From assembly GCF_022835695.1 (NCBI RefSeq), contig NZ_BQUV01000005.1, positions 186,001 through 250,000 of the forward strand: 64,000 nucleotides of DNA, written 5' to 3'. The notes beneath the pieces were generated by a model. It ran no database searches and was not told the origin of the DNA. It worked only from the letters and a program-made list of their open reading frames with translations. This document shows, one piece after another, positions 1-7,687 of the stretch. Origin of the DNA: Bradyrhizobium sp. Ce-3 (lineage in GTDB: Bacteria; Pseudomonadota; Alphaproteobacteria; Rhizobiales; Xanthobacteraceae). The stretch's first letter is position 1; each line of letters begins with the position of its first letter. The translations under genes and the position numbers were made by a program.

Positions 1-1
1 C

Positions 2-634
2 GGATACGCCGCGTTCTGCCTCACGGTGGACACCGCCCATTACAGCCGGCGCGAGCGCGACATCGCCAAGCGCTATGTCCGCGAAAGCCGCATTCGCGCC
101 ACTGGCGGCGATTTCCAGAAGGGGCTGGAATGGCGGACGGTGAAGTTGATCAAGGACAAGTTCAAGATTCCGCTGATCCTCAAGGGAATCGCAACCGCCG
201 AAGACGCCAGGATCGCGCTCGATCACGGGGTCGACTGGATCTACGTCTCAAATCACGGCGGACGGCAACTCGATCACGGCCGTGGCTCCATGCATGTGCT
301 GCCCGAGATCGTTCAGGCTGTCGCCGGTCGGGCCAAGATCATGGTCGACGGCTCGATCTGCCGCGGCACCGACATTGTGAAGGCCGTCATCTCGGGCGCC
401 GACCTTGTCGGGATCGGCCGTCTGCAATGCCTGGCGCTCGCCGCGGCCGGCGAGGCGGGCATTGTCCGGATGCTGGAATTGCTGGAGGACGAGGTGATCC
501 GCTGCCTGGGGCTGCTCGGCGTCACCAGCTTTGCCGAGCTGGACAAGTCCTATCTGCATCCGGCGATGCCGACCAACCTGCCGAGCGTGTTCAGCGCATT
601 CCCGCTGCTCGATATCGAACCGTACCGCTACTGA
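2..634 (+). CDS. FMN-dependent 2-hydroxyacid dehydrogenase (L-lactate dehydrogenase-like), C-terminal part
   Basis: The reading frame is open from the window edge, so the N-terminal part of the TIM barrel lies outside. The visible part carries the hallmark of the lactate dehydrogenase/glycolate oxidase family: YVSNHGGRQLDHG near residue 80, which includes the catalytic His and the substrate-binding Arg, then MVDGSICRGTDIVKA and GADLVGIGR, which bind the FMN phosphate. The family oxidises L-2-hydroxyacids to 2-oxoacids using FMN. The C-terminus is complete (ends EPYRY). Substrate cannot be told from this fragment. No neighbour in the window suggests a pathway. Confidence 0.9.
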   Translation, partial: GYAAFCLTVDTAHYSRRERDIAKRYVRESRIRATGGDFQKGLEWRTVKLIKDKFKIPLILKGIATAEDARIALDHGVDWIYVSNHGGRQLDHGRGSMHVLPEIVQAVAGRAKIMVDGSICRGTDIVKAVISGADLVGIGRLQCLALAAAGEAGIVRMLELLEDEVIRCLGLLGVTSFAELDKSYLHPAMPTNLPSVFSAFPLLDIEPYRY

Positions 635-776
635 GCGGCCCTGAGAGCCGTAGGGCGCGGTGAGACGATCAGGGCGGTGGGTGCCCTGGTCGCCAACTCG
701 CCATCAATCTGTGGTGTCCATGAAGCCGCCGTGGCAAAGACAAAGTCTGATCCAAATGCGGCACTAGTCGAGGTGG

Positions 777-980
777 ATGGCAGATCATCCATTCGCTGAA
801 TTTTCACTTGAACGCGCGATCGGCTTACGCTGGACCCTTCGCGATATCCAGGCTCGCAGGCTCAGATTGTCTCCGGTCAGCGACGAGGATTTACGCCTCC
901 TCACTGAGCTCGGTCTGGTTGAAATGCATGACGACGAGCCAGCGCTGACGGAGGCCGGCGCCGCGGTGCTGAGCGACTGA
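777..980 (+). CDS. Small hypothetical protein, 67 aa
   Basis: A short soluble protein of 67 residues with no signal peptide or membrane segment. A GAGG lies just upstream of the ATG. The C-terminal half (SDEDLRLLTELGLVEMHDDE, then PALTEAGAAVL) reads like the end of a winged-helix domain, in which a short helix is followed by a strand and the words 'LTEAG'. That is only a resemblance. No function is assigned. Confidence 0.5.
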   Translation: MADHPFAEFSLERAIGLRWTLRDIQARRLRLSPVSDEDLRLLTELGLVEMHDDEPALTEAGAAVLSD

Positions 981-993
981 ACGGGCTGGCAGC

Positions 994-1179
994 CTAGCGC
1001 GCGTTCAGGAAGCTTTCGCCGGAATTGCACGGCGTGCACTGGTAAGTCAGCACGTCGTAGACCTGGTCGCGCGGCTCGATCAGAGCAAGCCGCATCTGCG
1101 TGCCGCATTTCATGCACGGCATTTCGATGCTGGTCTTGAAACGGGTGCAGGTCGGTGTTGGACGAACGGCGCGCAGCAT
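994..1179 (-). CDS. Small zinc-ribbon-like protein
   Basis: A 61-residue protein with two Cys-X2-Cys knuckles: CMKCGTQMRLALIE and YQCTPCNSGESF. Similar small proteins with the pattern 'CxxCG..MRL..IEP...TYxCxxCGxxES' are common in Bradyrhizobium and probably bind zinc. The annotated start gives 19 residues before MPCMKCG; a start at 1122 (MPCMKCG) would give the usual compact form of about 42 residues and may be the true one. Function unknown. Bases 1180-1418 between this gene and the phasin hold no recognisable gene. Confidence 0.6.
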   Translation of the reverse strand: MLRAVRPTPTCTRFKTSIEMPCMKCGTQMRLALIEPRDQVYDVLTYQCTPCNSGESFLNAR

Positions 1180-1418
1180 CGGATCCCCTTATTCCCCAAG
1201 AGACGCGACAAGAGACGCGAACGCGACCAACAACGAGGCCGAATCACTATGCCACAGTGCTGACATGATTGGAATCCGCCGGTGATACGGTCTCACCGCT
1301 AGGTAATTTTTCCTCGGCTGCCGGAGCGGACCGGACCCTGTCCTGGTTGGCGATACGGCGCTGACGCCGTTACAATCTATGCTAACGTCGCCAGACGCTT
1401 TTTTCAGGGGGCGCGATC

Positions 1419-1772
1419 ATGATTGAGCCAAAGCTTGAAGTTCCCGCCGAGTTGCGCGATCTCGCGGAAAAGACCATTGACCAGGCCGAACAGGCCTTCA
1501 GCCTGTTCTTTGATGCCGCGAGCAAGTCGATGACGTCGATGCCGGGCGCGGGGACAGAGATTTCCAAACAGGCGCTGTCGTTCACCGAGCAGAACATGAA
1601 GGCGGCGTTCGAGCATGCACGCAAGCTCGTGCACGCCACCGATCTGCAGGAGGCGATGCGGATTCAGTCGGAATTCCTGCGCAGCCAGTTCACCAATGCA
1701 GGCGAACATATGCGGCAGATCAGCGGAAGCGTGATGTCCGCGACCAAGGACGCGACAAAGGGCAAGTTCTAG
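1419..1772 (+). CDS. Phasin family protein
   Basis: A 117-residue, almost entirely helical amphipathic protein without signal peptide. The middle stretch (SKQALSFTEQNMKAAFEHARKL, then DLQEAMRIQSEFLRSQF) matches the Phasin_2 family pattern, where residues 'AxEFxRxQ' close the domain. Phasins coat polyhydroxyalkanoate granules, and many short rhizobial homologues are of this type. A purine-rich AGGGGG lies upstream of the ATG. It stands alone. Confidence 0.85.
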   Translation: MIEPKLEVPAELRDLAEKTIDQAEQAFSLFFDAASKSMTSMPGAGTEISKQALSFTEQNMKAAFEHARKLVHATDLQEAMRIQSEFLRSQFTNAGEHMRQISGSVMSATKDATKGKF

Positions 1773-1798
1773 GACCGGCCTTCGCGGCGCATCGCCGC

Positions 1799-2059
1799 CT
1801 AGCGCCGGCGCGCGACAGCGACGCCCAGCAAAAACGCGACGAACAAGCTTGCGAGCGGCGCTTCGCGCGTGACCGCACTCACAGTGGCCAGCGCTCCGCC
1901 CGGCCGGCGCGAAGTTGCGATCGCGTCGCTGAGGCGATCGGCGGCCGCCCGAAGTCCGTCCGACACCTCCGTGATGGTGCGCGAAACGTCCGTCGCGGCG
2001 TCGATCGCCCGCTCACCGAGCGTGGGCTGTAGCGGGGATTCCGGGATTTCGGAGCTCAT
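1799..2059 (-). CDS. Small C-tail-anchored membrane protein (ElaB/YqjD-like)
   Basis: An 86-residue protein with an N-terminal helical region (DVSRTITEVSDGLRAAADRL), probably a coiled coil, and one C-terminal membrane segment ending in a positive tail (APLASLFVAFLLGVAVARRR). This is the layout of the ElaB/YqjD family of inner-membrane proteins, some of which bind ribosomes in Escherichia coli. Assignment rests on architecture, not on a diagnostic motif. Confidence 0.6.
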   Translation of the reverse strand: MSSEIPESPLQPTLGERAIDAATDVSRTITEVSDGLRAAADRLSDAIATSRRPGGALATVSAVTREAPLASLFVAFLLGVAVARRR

Positions 2060-2262
2060 GTATCGTCCCCAGGATTTGCTGAAGGCCAGGTGCCCGCCGC
2101 CTTTTGGCGAGCCGCGTGTTCGCGTGTTCTGAACGGCGAGGCGGCCCGGTATCGTGAAAATTCAACAGGCCTGGATTGGTTCCACCGGCATGCCTCGCTT
2201 TCATATCGAGGAACCGGAAACTTACGCGCGGCTCGCGGCTTGTTTCCGTGGAGGAGACGATG

Positions 2263-2571
2263 ATGACGATGCATGCGCATGGCATTACCCGGCACGATCC
2301 GGTCGAGCATCGAAATCGGCACGGAGGCACGCCGCTGTTGGTTGCGGCTGTGGTTGCCATCCTCGGCGTGCTGGGCATGTTGATCGTCGACCACGGTCCG
2401 TGGAGCAAGCCGGAGGTCCAGCCGGCTGCCTCCGCAAATCACTCAACGACCGGCGAGGCAGCACGTGCGGCCGGCGCAAAGGTGATGCCGTCCGAGCCCA
2501 AGGCGCCGATCGAGCCTGCTCCACCGGGCCCCAAGCCTGCTCAACCGGCAAACCCGATCCCGCCGCAATAG
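2263..2571 (+). CDS. Single-pass membrane protein with proline-rich tail
   Basis: The ATG at 2263 is chosen because GGAGGAG ends six to seven bases upstream; ATG codons at 2260 and 2269 are alternatives. The product (about 103 aa) has a short His-rich cytoplasmic start, one membrane helix (TPLLVAAVVAILGVLGMLIV) and a periplasmic tail rich in Ala and Pro (EPAPPGPKPAQPANPIPPQ). Such proteins often span the periplasm or contact the wall. No family recognised. Confidence 0.5.
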   Translation: MTMHAHGITRHDPVEHRNRHGGTPLLVAAVVAILGVLGMLIVDHGPWSKPEVQPAASANHSTTGEAARAAGAKVMPSEPKAPIEPAPPGPKPAQPANPIPPQ

Positions 2572-2614
2572 TGTGGGGCGCTCGTGGACCGCATCCGGGA
2601 CGATCGCGGGATGG

Positions 2615-2800
2615 TCAGCGCATGCTGACGAGCATGCCCCACGCTGCGGCAAATCCGGCGCCGACGAGAGCCAGCAGCGGGCTGTCGCAGAAGATGCCGC
2701 CATACTGGCACATGGTGATACCGAGCGAACCGATCTGGTGATGGCCGGCGGCATAGAACAGCCCGGACAGGACCGCGAGCGCGGCAGCAACGAAATACAT
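2615..2800 (-). CDS. Small two-helix membrane protein, 61 aa
   Basis: The start at 2800 is supported by a strong AAGGAGG on the minus strand about six bases upstream. The 61-residue product is hydrophobic throughout: MYFVAAALAVLSGLFYAAG, a loop with two cysteines (MCQYGGIFCDSP), then a second helix (LLALVGAGFAAAWGMLV). Similar small cysteine-loop membrane proteins are frequent in Bradyrhizobium. Function unknown. Confidence 0.6.
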   Translation of the reverse strand: MYFVAAALAVLSGLFYAAGHHQIGSLGITMCQYGGIFCDSPLLALVGAGFAAAWGMLVSMR

Positions 2801-2898
2801 CGGCGCTTCCTCCTTGCAATCAAACTGCGGCGCGGGTCGATCGACGCGAGCCAAAACTGTCCTGATGCCGATCCAAATGTTGTGAGCGCTTGTCGCAC

Positions 2899-2935
2899 TT
2901 GACGCGTCGGGCAACTCAGCGGCACACTGGCATCA
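2899..2935 (+). repeat. Orphan copy of the prophage promoter-like repeat
   Basis: This segment shares the core TTGACRCGTCGGGCAACTCA with the three prophage promoters, but the -10 position is CACACT instead of CATAAT and no terminator hairpin follows. It lies outside the clear prophage genes, so the element may be a dispersed chromosomal repeat from which the phage modules derive, or a decayed fourth copy. Bases 2936-3054 beyond it hold no recognisable gene. Confidence 0.5.
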
Positions 2936-3073
2936 TCGCAAGGAGCATACGGCGATCGGCGCCGGCTCGTGTCGCGATTCCGGAACATGCACCGACTTTT
3001 CGATCAGGGCGGTTTCCCGCCCTCGAAGCCGACGCGTCATATTTTACCGATCGCATTCAGCTCGTAAAAACGT

Positions 3074-3103
3074 TTGACACGTCGGGCAACTCAGGGGCAT
3101 AAT
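3074..3103 (+). promoter_or_regulatory. Sigma-70-like promoter A
   Basis: TTGACA and CATAAT are separated by 18 bp, close to the bacterial consensus. The spacer (CGTCGGGCAACTCAGGGG) is conserved in promoter B and nearly so in promoter C. A start point near 3110 would make a leader of about 40 bases before the hairpin at 3125-3151. Confidence 0.7.
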
Positions 3104-3124
3104 CCGAAAATCAGAAATTGTTGA

Positions 3125-3156
3125 GCCCGCGCGGAGCAATCCGCGGCGGGCTTTTT
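3125..3156 (+). terminator. Leader terminator A
   Basis: GCCCGC-GCGG pairs with CCGC-GCGGGC across an AGCAAT loop (one bulged G) and is followed by five T. This is a classic intrinsic terminator only about 20 bases downstream of the -10 box, so the default transcript would be a very short RNA. Confidence 0.8.
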
Positions 3157-3635
3157 GTTTGCCGTTTCACCAATCGGACGGCGGCCGCATCGTCACGACG
3201 CCACATCCTCCCAGCCCGTCGCCTGAGCGTCGAAAAGCGAGCCGCCGTCCGACCCCTCTTGAAACCAGCACGACATTGGCCGGCGCGCGCGAACGCGCCG
3301 GTCCTGCGGCGCGGCGAAAGCCGGCGCCGCCCGCGGCCCCATTCGTCAGGGATAAGGTTCGCGCCTCAAAGATCGCCGCCCGCTGCGCGATCTGCCGCAC
3401 ATTCATTCGATGGCCGCTTCGCGCGGGCGCCTGCTCTTCTGCACAAAAACTCCTGAAACCATGCGCAACATATGCTCAGGTTTGTGGGCGCTGCTGCGCG
3501 GCATTTGCTCGTATACTTTAGAGAGCAGATGCGCCGCCGATTGCTGGCAGTGAACCTCGGGTGTTGTAAGTTCGCTTGGTTCAATGAGCGGTTGGGGTGA
3601 TGTCTCATCTAAATCGCCTTCGGCGGGGACAATTC

Positions 3636-4016
3636 ATGGACGCCGAGCAGATTATCCGCGCGACACCGATGATCAATCATCTCTCCACGATTGCCGCTAT
3701 CGGATGCGTGTTTCCAACTTATTTTCTTCGTCTCCGTCCGGCGACTTACAGATTGGTCCTGTCTGTGGGGATCATCTTCGGCCTTTCGACGTTGGCGATC
3801 TGGATCACGGTGCTGCTTGTTGGCCCGTTGGACGAGTTCGCTCGTGATATTGCGATCGTTACACTTGTGTCGTTCTCACCGCTCGTTGTTGTCCTGACCG
3901 CAATTCTTGTGGGGATCAAGTGGATCTCACGCGTCGTCTTATGGAACACGGTTGTCTTGACTTGCGTCATTTTGGATTGGGCGGGAGTCTGGGCCTACTT
4001 CTGGGCTCTTTCGTAA
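3636..4016 (+). CDS. Four-helix membrane protein (prophage cargo)
   Basis: A 126-residue protein with about four membrane helices, for example RLVLSVGIIFGLSTLAIWI, IAIVTLVSFSPLVVVLTAIL and VVLWNTVVLTCVILDWAGV. The frame is open from 3597 (MMSHLNRLRRGQF), but the ATG at 3636 begins a more natural product. It lies between the two copies of the 375-bp repeat, in less GC-rich sequence than the core phage genes, so it is probably acquired cargo. No family recognised; immunity or superinfection exclusion is conceivable from size and topology only. Confidence 0.55.
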   Translation: MDAEQIIRATPMINHLSTIAAIGCVFPTYFLRLRPATYRLVLSVGIIFGLSTLAIWITVLLVGPLDEFARDIAIVTLVSFSPLVVVLTAILVGIKWISRVVLWNTVVLTCVILDWAGVWAYFWALS

Positions 4017-4060
4017 GTACTCGAAAACCGGCCTGAAACTCATACCCAAAGAGATTAATC

Positions 4061-4273
4061 ATGGCCTCCACTCCGTCATACGGCAAGAAAGCCCTGGCCT
4101 TGGTTCGATCGATGGCACCCCAGATCACCGCTGCGGCAGCGAGGTATGGAGTACCTACAGAAGCCATTGCCGGAGCTTTGGCTCAAGAGCAGTTCGATCA
4201 GACCGCAAGCTACGAAAATGAGATGAAGGCTTACCTCTCGTCTCTCCGATGTTCCGGAGACAGATTCCAATGA
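4061..4273 (+). CDS. Truncated lytic-transglycosylase-like N-terminal fragment
   Basis: A 70-residue product. APQITAAAARYGVPTEAIAG followed by ALAQEQFDQ resembles the first helices of lysozyme-fold transglycosylase domains in secreted or polymorphic toxins, where 'AxxYGVPxxxIAGxLAxE' contains the catalytic Glu. The protein stops soon after, so the fold cannot be complete and it is probably a remnant. A perfect hairpin (4278-4299, CTGGCCGG/CCGGCCAG) follows the stop codon but lacks a T-tract. Bases 4300-4463 hold no recognisable gene. Confidence 0.4.
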   Translation: MASTPSYGKKALALVRSMAPQITAAAARYGVPTEAIAGALAQEQFDQTASYENEMKAYLSSLRCSGDRFQ

Positions 4274-4482
4274 TTGGCTGGCCGGCCTGATCCGGCCAGT
4301 TCCTCGTCAGTGACGGTCCGTGGGCGACCATCGCAGCGAGGCGGTAGCTCGGTGCTCGGTACCCATGAGGTCCTGGCTCATCGGTGGCAGATTTGTCGAT
4401 CTTGAAAGTTTGCACGCAAAAATGTACGAGCCGCTGTAGCAGCGGGCGCATCGAACGTTTCCGATTCAGCTCGCAAAAATGT

Positions 4483-4512
4483 TTGACACGTCGGGCAACT
4501 CAGGGGCATAAT
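4483..4512 (+). promoter_or_regulatory. Sigma-70-like promoter B
   Basis: TTGACA, an 18-bp spacer identical to that of promoter A, and CATAAT. It is the only obvious promoter ahead of the small peptide, terminase and portal genes. Confidence 0.75.
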
Positions 4513-4533
4513 CCGAAAATCAGAAATTGTTGA

Positions 4534-4565
4534 GCCCGCGCGGAGCAATCCGCGGCGGGCTTTTT
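4534..4565 (+). terminator. Leader terminator B
   Basis: Same hairpin as terminator A (GCCCGC/GCGGGC plus GCGG/CCGC) followed by five T, about 20 bases after the -10 box. Packaging genes downstream would need readthrough or antitermination, or another promoter that I do not see. Confidence 0.8.
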
Positions 4566-4856
4566 GTTTGCCGTTTCACCAATCGGACGGCGGCCGCAAC
4601 GTCACGACGCCACATCCTCCCAGCCCGTCGCCTGAGCGTCGAAAAGCGAGCCGCCGTCCGAACCCCTTGAAACCAGCACGACATTGGCCGGCGCGCGCGA
4701 ACGCGCCGGTCCTGCGGCGCGGCGAAAGCCGGCGCCGCCCGCGGCCCCGCACGTCAGGGATAAGGTTCGCGCCCCAAAGATCGCCGCCCGCTGCGCGATC
4801 TGCCGCACATTCATTCCAGGGCCGTTTCGCGCGGGCGGCCAATCAACGAGGTCTGC

Positions 4857-4925
4857 ATGACCATTTACCTGATATCGCTCGCGGTCGCGGGCTTGATCGC
4901 CATTGCATTGTCGGAGTTTGCATGA
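4857..4925 (+). CDS. 22-residue membrane peptide
   Basis: An ATG opens a 22-codon frame, MTIYLISLAVAGLIAIALSE then FA, a single hydrophobic helix. Its stop overlaps the start of the next gene (ATGA), which argues for translational coupling. AACGAGG lies upstream. It is too short for standard gene callers. Function unknown; it could be a coupling peptide or a small phage membrane protein. Confidence 0.45.
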   Translation: MTIYLISLAVAGLIAIALSEFA

Positions 4926-5083
4926 GCGCCGAGATCATCCAATTCATCCCCCGTCCGCATCACGCACGCGAGCGAACGGATTTTCCCACGATCGCATTTC
5001 GCTCAGTGCTGCCCGATCCTGACACGAAGGATGTCGACACGGCTCCGAGCGAATATCTTCCGTCTGATTGGGAGGAGAAATAG
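4922..5083 (+). CDS. Small phage protein, 53 aa
   Basis: Starts at the ATG that overlaps the stop of the preceding peptide gene. The product begins MSAEIIQFIPRPHHARERTD and is soluble with an acidic C-terminus (EYLPSDWEEK). It sits in the packaging operon just before the small terminase-like gene; GGAGGAG for that gene lies within its last codons. Similar 'MSAEIIQFIPRP' peptides occur in related prophages as far as I recall. Function unknown. Confidence 0.55.
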   Translation: MSAEIIQFIPRPHHARERTDFPTIAFRSVLPDPDTKDVDTAPSEYLPSDWEEK

Positions 5084-5084
5084 C

Positions 5085-5339
5085 TTGGCGAAGACGATCA
5101 CCCAGATCCGTTCGCTTGCGAGGAGCCACACGAGAAGCGCACTGAACGCGCTGGTCGGCGTGATGCGATCGACCAGCGCAACCCCGGCCGCCCGCGTCTC
5201 CGCCGCCAATGCCATCCTCGATCGCGGCTGGGGCAAAGCGCCGCAGGCGATCGAAAACGGCGACGGGGCGCTCGAGCTTGTGCATCGCATCGAGCGGATC
5301 ATCGTCGCGCCTGAGGAGGTTGATGGCGAAGATACCTGA
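5085..5339 (+). CDS. Putative small terminase-like phage protein
   Basis: The TTG at 5085 is preferred because GGAGGAG lies seven to eight bases upstream; the product is 84 residues. Its central part (SALNALVGVMRSTSATPAAR, then VSAANAILDRGWGKAPQ) matches a helical segment seen in phage packaging proteins ('RxxAAxxLLDRGWGKP'). Position directly ahead of the large terminase supports a DNA-recognition role in packaging. It is shorter than classical small terminases and the DNA-binding part is not obvious. The original terminase start codon (5323) lies inside its 3' end. Confidence 0.5.
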   Translation: MAKTITQIRSLARSHTRSALNALVGVMRSTSATPAARVSAANAILDRGWGKAPQAIENGDGALELVHRIERIIVAPEEVDGEDT

Positions 5340-5410
5340 GAGCAGCGGCCGCAGTCTATCCAACCGTAACGGGTCCTCTGGCGGCGGTTTTATGGTTCGT
5401 AGGGTGACGT

Positions 5411-7021
5411 ATGTCGATGGCCATTGCCTATCGGCTTCTTCGAGTGCTCCGGGCGGTGGGCATGACAGTGCTTCTCTCAGCCTTTGAATCGACCTGGTGG
5501 CTATTGGGTTACGCCATAGCTCAGCTGGTCTTGCCAATTGTCTCATTCGGCAAGGTCCAGGTGGGCTCAGTCCTCGATTCTCACAAATTCAACTGGCTCG
5601 GCTATCGGTACCGCGGAGACGGCCACCTGGAAATCGAAGTGACTTTCGCCACCTTGATTGGGCTCTTGGCTTTTTGTCTCCTGCGCTCGGCACCAGGCGG
5701 GCGTCCGATCCGATTTGCATTACCGAGAGCAGCCTTGTCGATCCTGAAAATTCCAACCGCAAAAGTGTTCGAACCGCTGCTTCGGCCGGCACGATACAAG
5801 GGCGCATTCGGCGGCCGCGGCTCGGGAAAATCCCATTTCTTCGGCGAACTCCTTGTCGAGAGGTGCCAGGCTGAGCGCGGCACGCTCGCAGTGTGTATTC
5901 GCGAGGCGCAGCGGACGCTGGCGCAATCATCGAAGCGGCTGATCGAAAGCAAGATTGCGTCGCTTGGTGTCGGTCAGGGGTTCAAGGCCTATTCGGACAG
6001 GATTGCGACGCCCGGCGACGGCGTGATGATCTTCCGGGGCATGCGGGATCACACGGCGGACTCGATCAAGAGCCTCGAAGGCTTCAAGGTCGCGTGGATC
6101 GACGAAGCGCAGTCGCTGAGCGCGCATAGCCTCGCCTTGCTGCGACCGACGATCCGTGCGCCAGGTTCGGAATTATGGGCGAGCTGGAATCCACGGCGGA
6201 AGTCCGACGCGATCGATGATTTCCTCCGCGTACGCAAGCCGCCAGGAGCGATCGTCGTCAACGCGAACTGGCGGGACAATCCGTGGTTTCCACCTGTGCT
6301 CGATGAAGAGCGGCGCACTGATCTTTCGCTCTATCCCGATCGCTACAATCACATCTGGGAAGGAGGCTACGTGCAGGCGTTCGAAGGCGCGTACTTCGCG
6401 GAGCTCCTGGGCCATGCGCACAAGGACGGCCGGATCGGCAAGGTGGCCGCGGATCCGCTATTGCCGCTGCGCGCCTTCATCGACATCGGCGGCGCCGGCG
6501 CGACCGCCGACGCCTTCACGATGTGGATCGTGCAGTGGGCCGGCAGCGAAATCAGGATCCTCGACTATTATGAGAGTGCCGGCCAGGTGTTGGCATATCA
6601 CGTCAACTGGCTGCGCTCGCGCGGCTATCAGAACGCGACCCTCTATCTGCCGCATGACGGCATGGCGACCAACAACGTCACCGGCAAGCGCTACGAGGAC
6701 CATCTGCGCGACGCCGGCTTCACCGTCGAGCCGCCGGTGAAGAACCAGGGCCGCGGCGCGGCCATGATGCGGATCGAGGCACTGCGTCGGCTCGGGCCGC
6801 AGATCTGGTGGAATGAGGCGACGACAGAAGCCGGCCGCGACGCGATCGGCTTCTACCACGAGCGCAAGGACGAGGTGCGCAATGTCGGGCTCGGCCCGGA
6901 GCACGACTGGTCAAGCCACGCCGCCGACGCGCTCGGCCTGATGGCGATTTGTTACGAGGCGCCGGGAAGGGCGGGAAGTTTTAATCGGGTGATCCGGTAT
7001 CGTGAGCAGGGATGGGTGTGA
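5411..7021 (+). CDS. Phage terminase large subunit with a foreign membrane-protein N-terminus (chimera)
   Basis: From residue 111 on this is a PBSX/Terminase_3-type packaging motor: Walker A GGRGSGKS (134-141), Walker B FKVAWIDE (about 225-232), the nuclease-domain Asp in FIDIGG (358) and the C-terminal HAADALG motif. It cuts concatemeric DNA and pumps it into the capsid. Residues 1-110 are unrelated: two or three membrane helices (for example WWLLGYAIAQLVLPIVSF and FATLIGLLAFCLL). Upstream, an ATG at 5323 (MAKIP) overlapping the preceding gene looks like the original start, matching LKIPTAKV at residue 112. About 410 bp of cargo therefore separates the start from the body and has produced a fused frame. 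Whether the fusion works is unknown. Confidence 0.85.
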   Translation: MSMAIAYRLLRVLRAVGMTVLLSAFESTWWLLGYAIAQLVLPIVSFGKVQVGSVLDSHKFNWLGYRYRGDGHLEIEVTFATLIGLLAFCLLRSAPGGRPIRFALPRAALSILKIPTAKVFEPLLRPARYKGAFGGRGSGKSHFFGELLVERCQAERGTLAVCIREAQRTLAQSSKRLIESKIASLGVGQGFKAYSDRIATPGDGVMIFRGMRDHTADSIKSLEGFKVAWIDEAQSLSAHSLALLRPTIRAPGSELWASWNPRRKSDAIDDFLRVRKPPGAIVVNANWRDNPWFPPVLDEERRTDLSLYPDRYNHIWEGGYVQAFEGAYFAELLGHAHKDGRIGKVAADPLLPLRAFIDIGGAGATADAFTMWIVQWAGSEIRILDYYESAGQVLAYHVNWLRSRGYQNATLYLPHDGMATNNVTGKRYEDHLRDAGFTVEPPVKNQGRGAAMMRIEALRRLGPQIWWNEATTEAGRDAIGFYHERKDEVRNVGLGPEHDWSSHAADALGLMAICYEAPGRAGSFNRVIRYREQGWV

Positions 7022-7082
7022 GCGTGTGGTTGTCCAGGTGTCTGCCGAATGAGAGGCCCATCTTGTCGGATACCACGGTGAG

Positions 7083-7559
7083 TTACTTGCCGCGTTTTGA
7101 CGTCGCGGCGTAAATCTGCTGCGCCGCTTCCTGGCAGCAAGCAAGTGAACCGCCATCGTCCCTGAATTCCTTGTTCACGCTTTTCTTCAGGAGCAGGGTC
7201 TTGTCGTCGACCCGCTTCAAGATCACGGTCTTTGGACTTGGTGGCGTGTTGCAGGCGACGAAAACCTGGATGTTGTCCAGATTATCTCGGATGGAGGTCA
7301 CGCCGCACTTGTCGGTGCCGGTTGTAATAGACCGCTGATCGAGATCGATAACGGTGCTTCCCGCCTGAAGGCAGCGCTCGTTGAGATCATTGCCAGGGGG
7401 CGCGTAGACACCGGGCCTCGGTCGCCAAGGATGTTGCATCGCTTTTTCCTCTGCCGCCTTCCTTTCCTCTTGCGCCTTGTTGTCGGCGTACAGGCGCTGA
7501 GCATTAGCGGGGCAATAGAGTGTTTTCCGGACCGGGATCGCCTTCTCGTCAATCCGCAT
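7083..7559 (-). CDS. Hypothetical cysteine-containing protein (minus-strand cargo)
   Basis: A 158-residue protein encoded against the direction of the phage core, between terminase and portal. It contains LYCPANAQRLYADNKAQEER, a charged helix, and several Cys residues (YCP, ERC, DKC, VACN, ACC) that could form disulphides in the periplasm. No signal peptide is visible and the frame stays open upstream to the portal junction, so the 5' end may be lost. No family recognised. Orientation and position mark it as acquired DNA. Confidence 0.45.
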   Translation of the reverse strand: MRIDEKAIPVRKTLYCPANAQRLYADNKAQEERKAAEEKAMQHPWRPRPGVYAPPGNDLNERCLQAGSTVIDLDQRSITTGTDKCGVTSIRDNLDNIQVFVACNTPPSPKTVILKRVDDKTLLLKKSVNKEFRDDGGSLACCQEAAQQIYAATSKRGK

Positions 7560-7687
7560 GACCAGCGTGGTTTCCTGGAATCGCCGGTCCTCGGCCTTGC
7601 CGCCCCGTGAGCCGAGAGTTTCTGCGAGATTGTGAATCGCTGCAGCTCATGTCGAGTCTGACAGCCCGCAAACCAGAGGTTCCACCA

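Larger units (their letters stand above)
3055..3429 (+). repeat. Direct repeat, copy A (promoter-terminator module plus leader region)
   Basis: This 375-bp segment is repeated at 4464-4837 with few differences, the main one being a one-base indel near 3255. It contains the promoter, the hairpin terminator and about 270 bp downstream. In this copy an open frame (3159-3521) encodes a basic, proline-rich peptide with a CAICRTFI motif; in copy B the indel breaks that frame. Whether the peptide is real is doubtful. Right after 3429 the sequence leaves the repeat and enters cargo; bases 3430-3635 hold no supported gene. Confidence 0.85.
4464..4837 (+). repeat. Direct repeat, copy B (leader of the packaging operon)
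   Basis: The second copy of the 375-bp repeat sits directly upstream of the packaging genes and is therefore probably the original position. Compared with copy A it lacks one base near 4670, which shifts the proline-rich frame. Its right end continues into the start of the tiny membrane peptide at 4857, whereas copy A runs into cargo at the same point. Homologous recombination between A and B would delete about 1.41 kb. Confidence 0.85.

Noticed and set aside
3159-3521. Open frame in repeat copy A encoding a basic, proline-rich 120-residue peptide with CAICR
   Set aside because: The equivalent frame is broken by a one-base difference in copy B, there is no ribosome binding site, and the composition is what GC-rich non-coding DNA produces.
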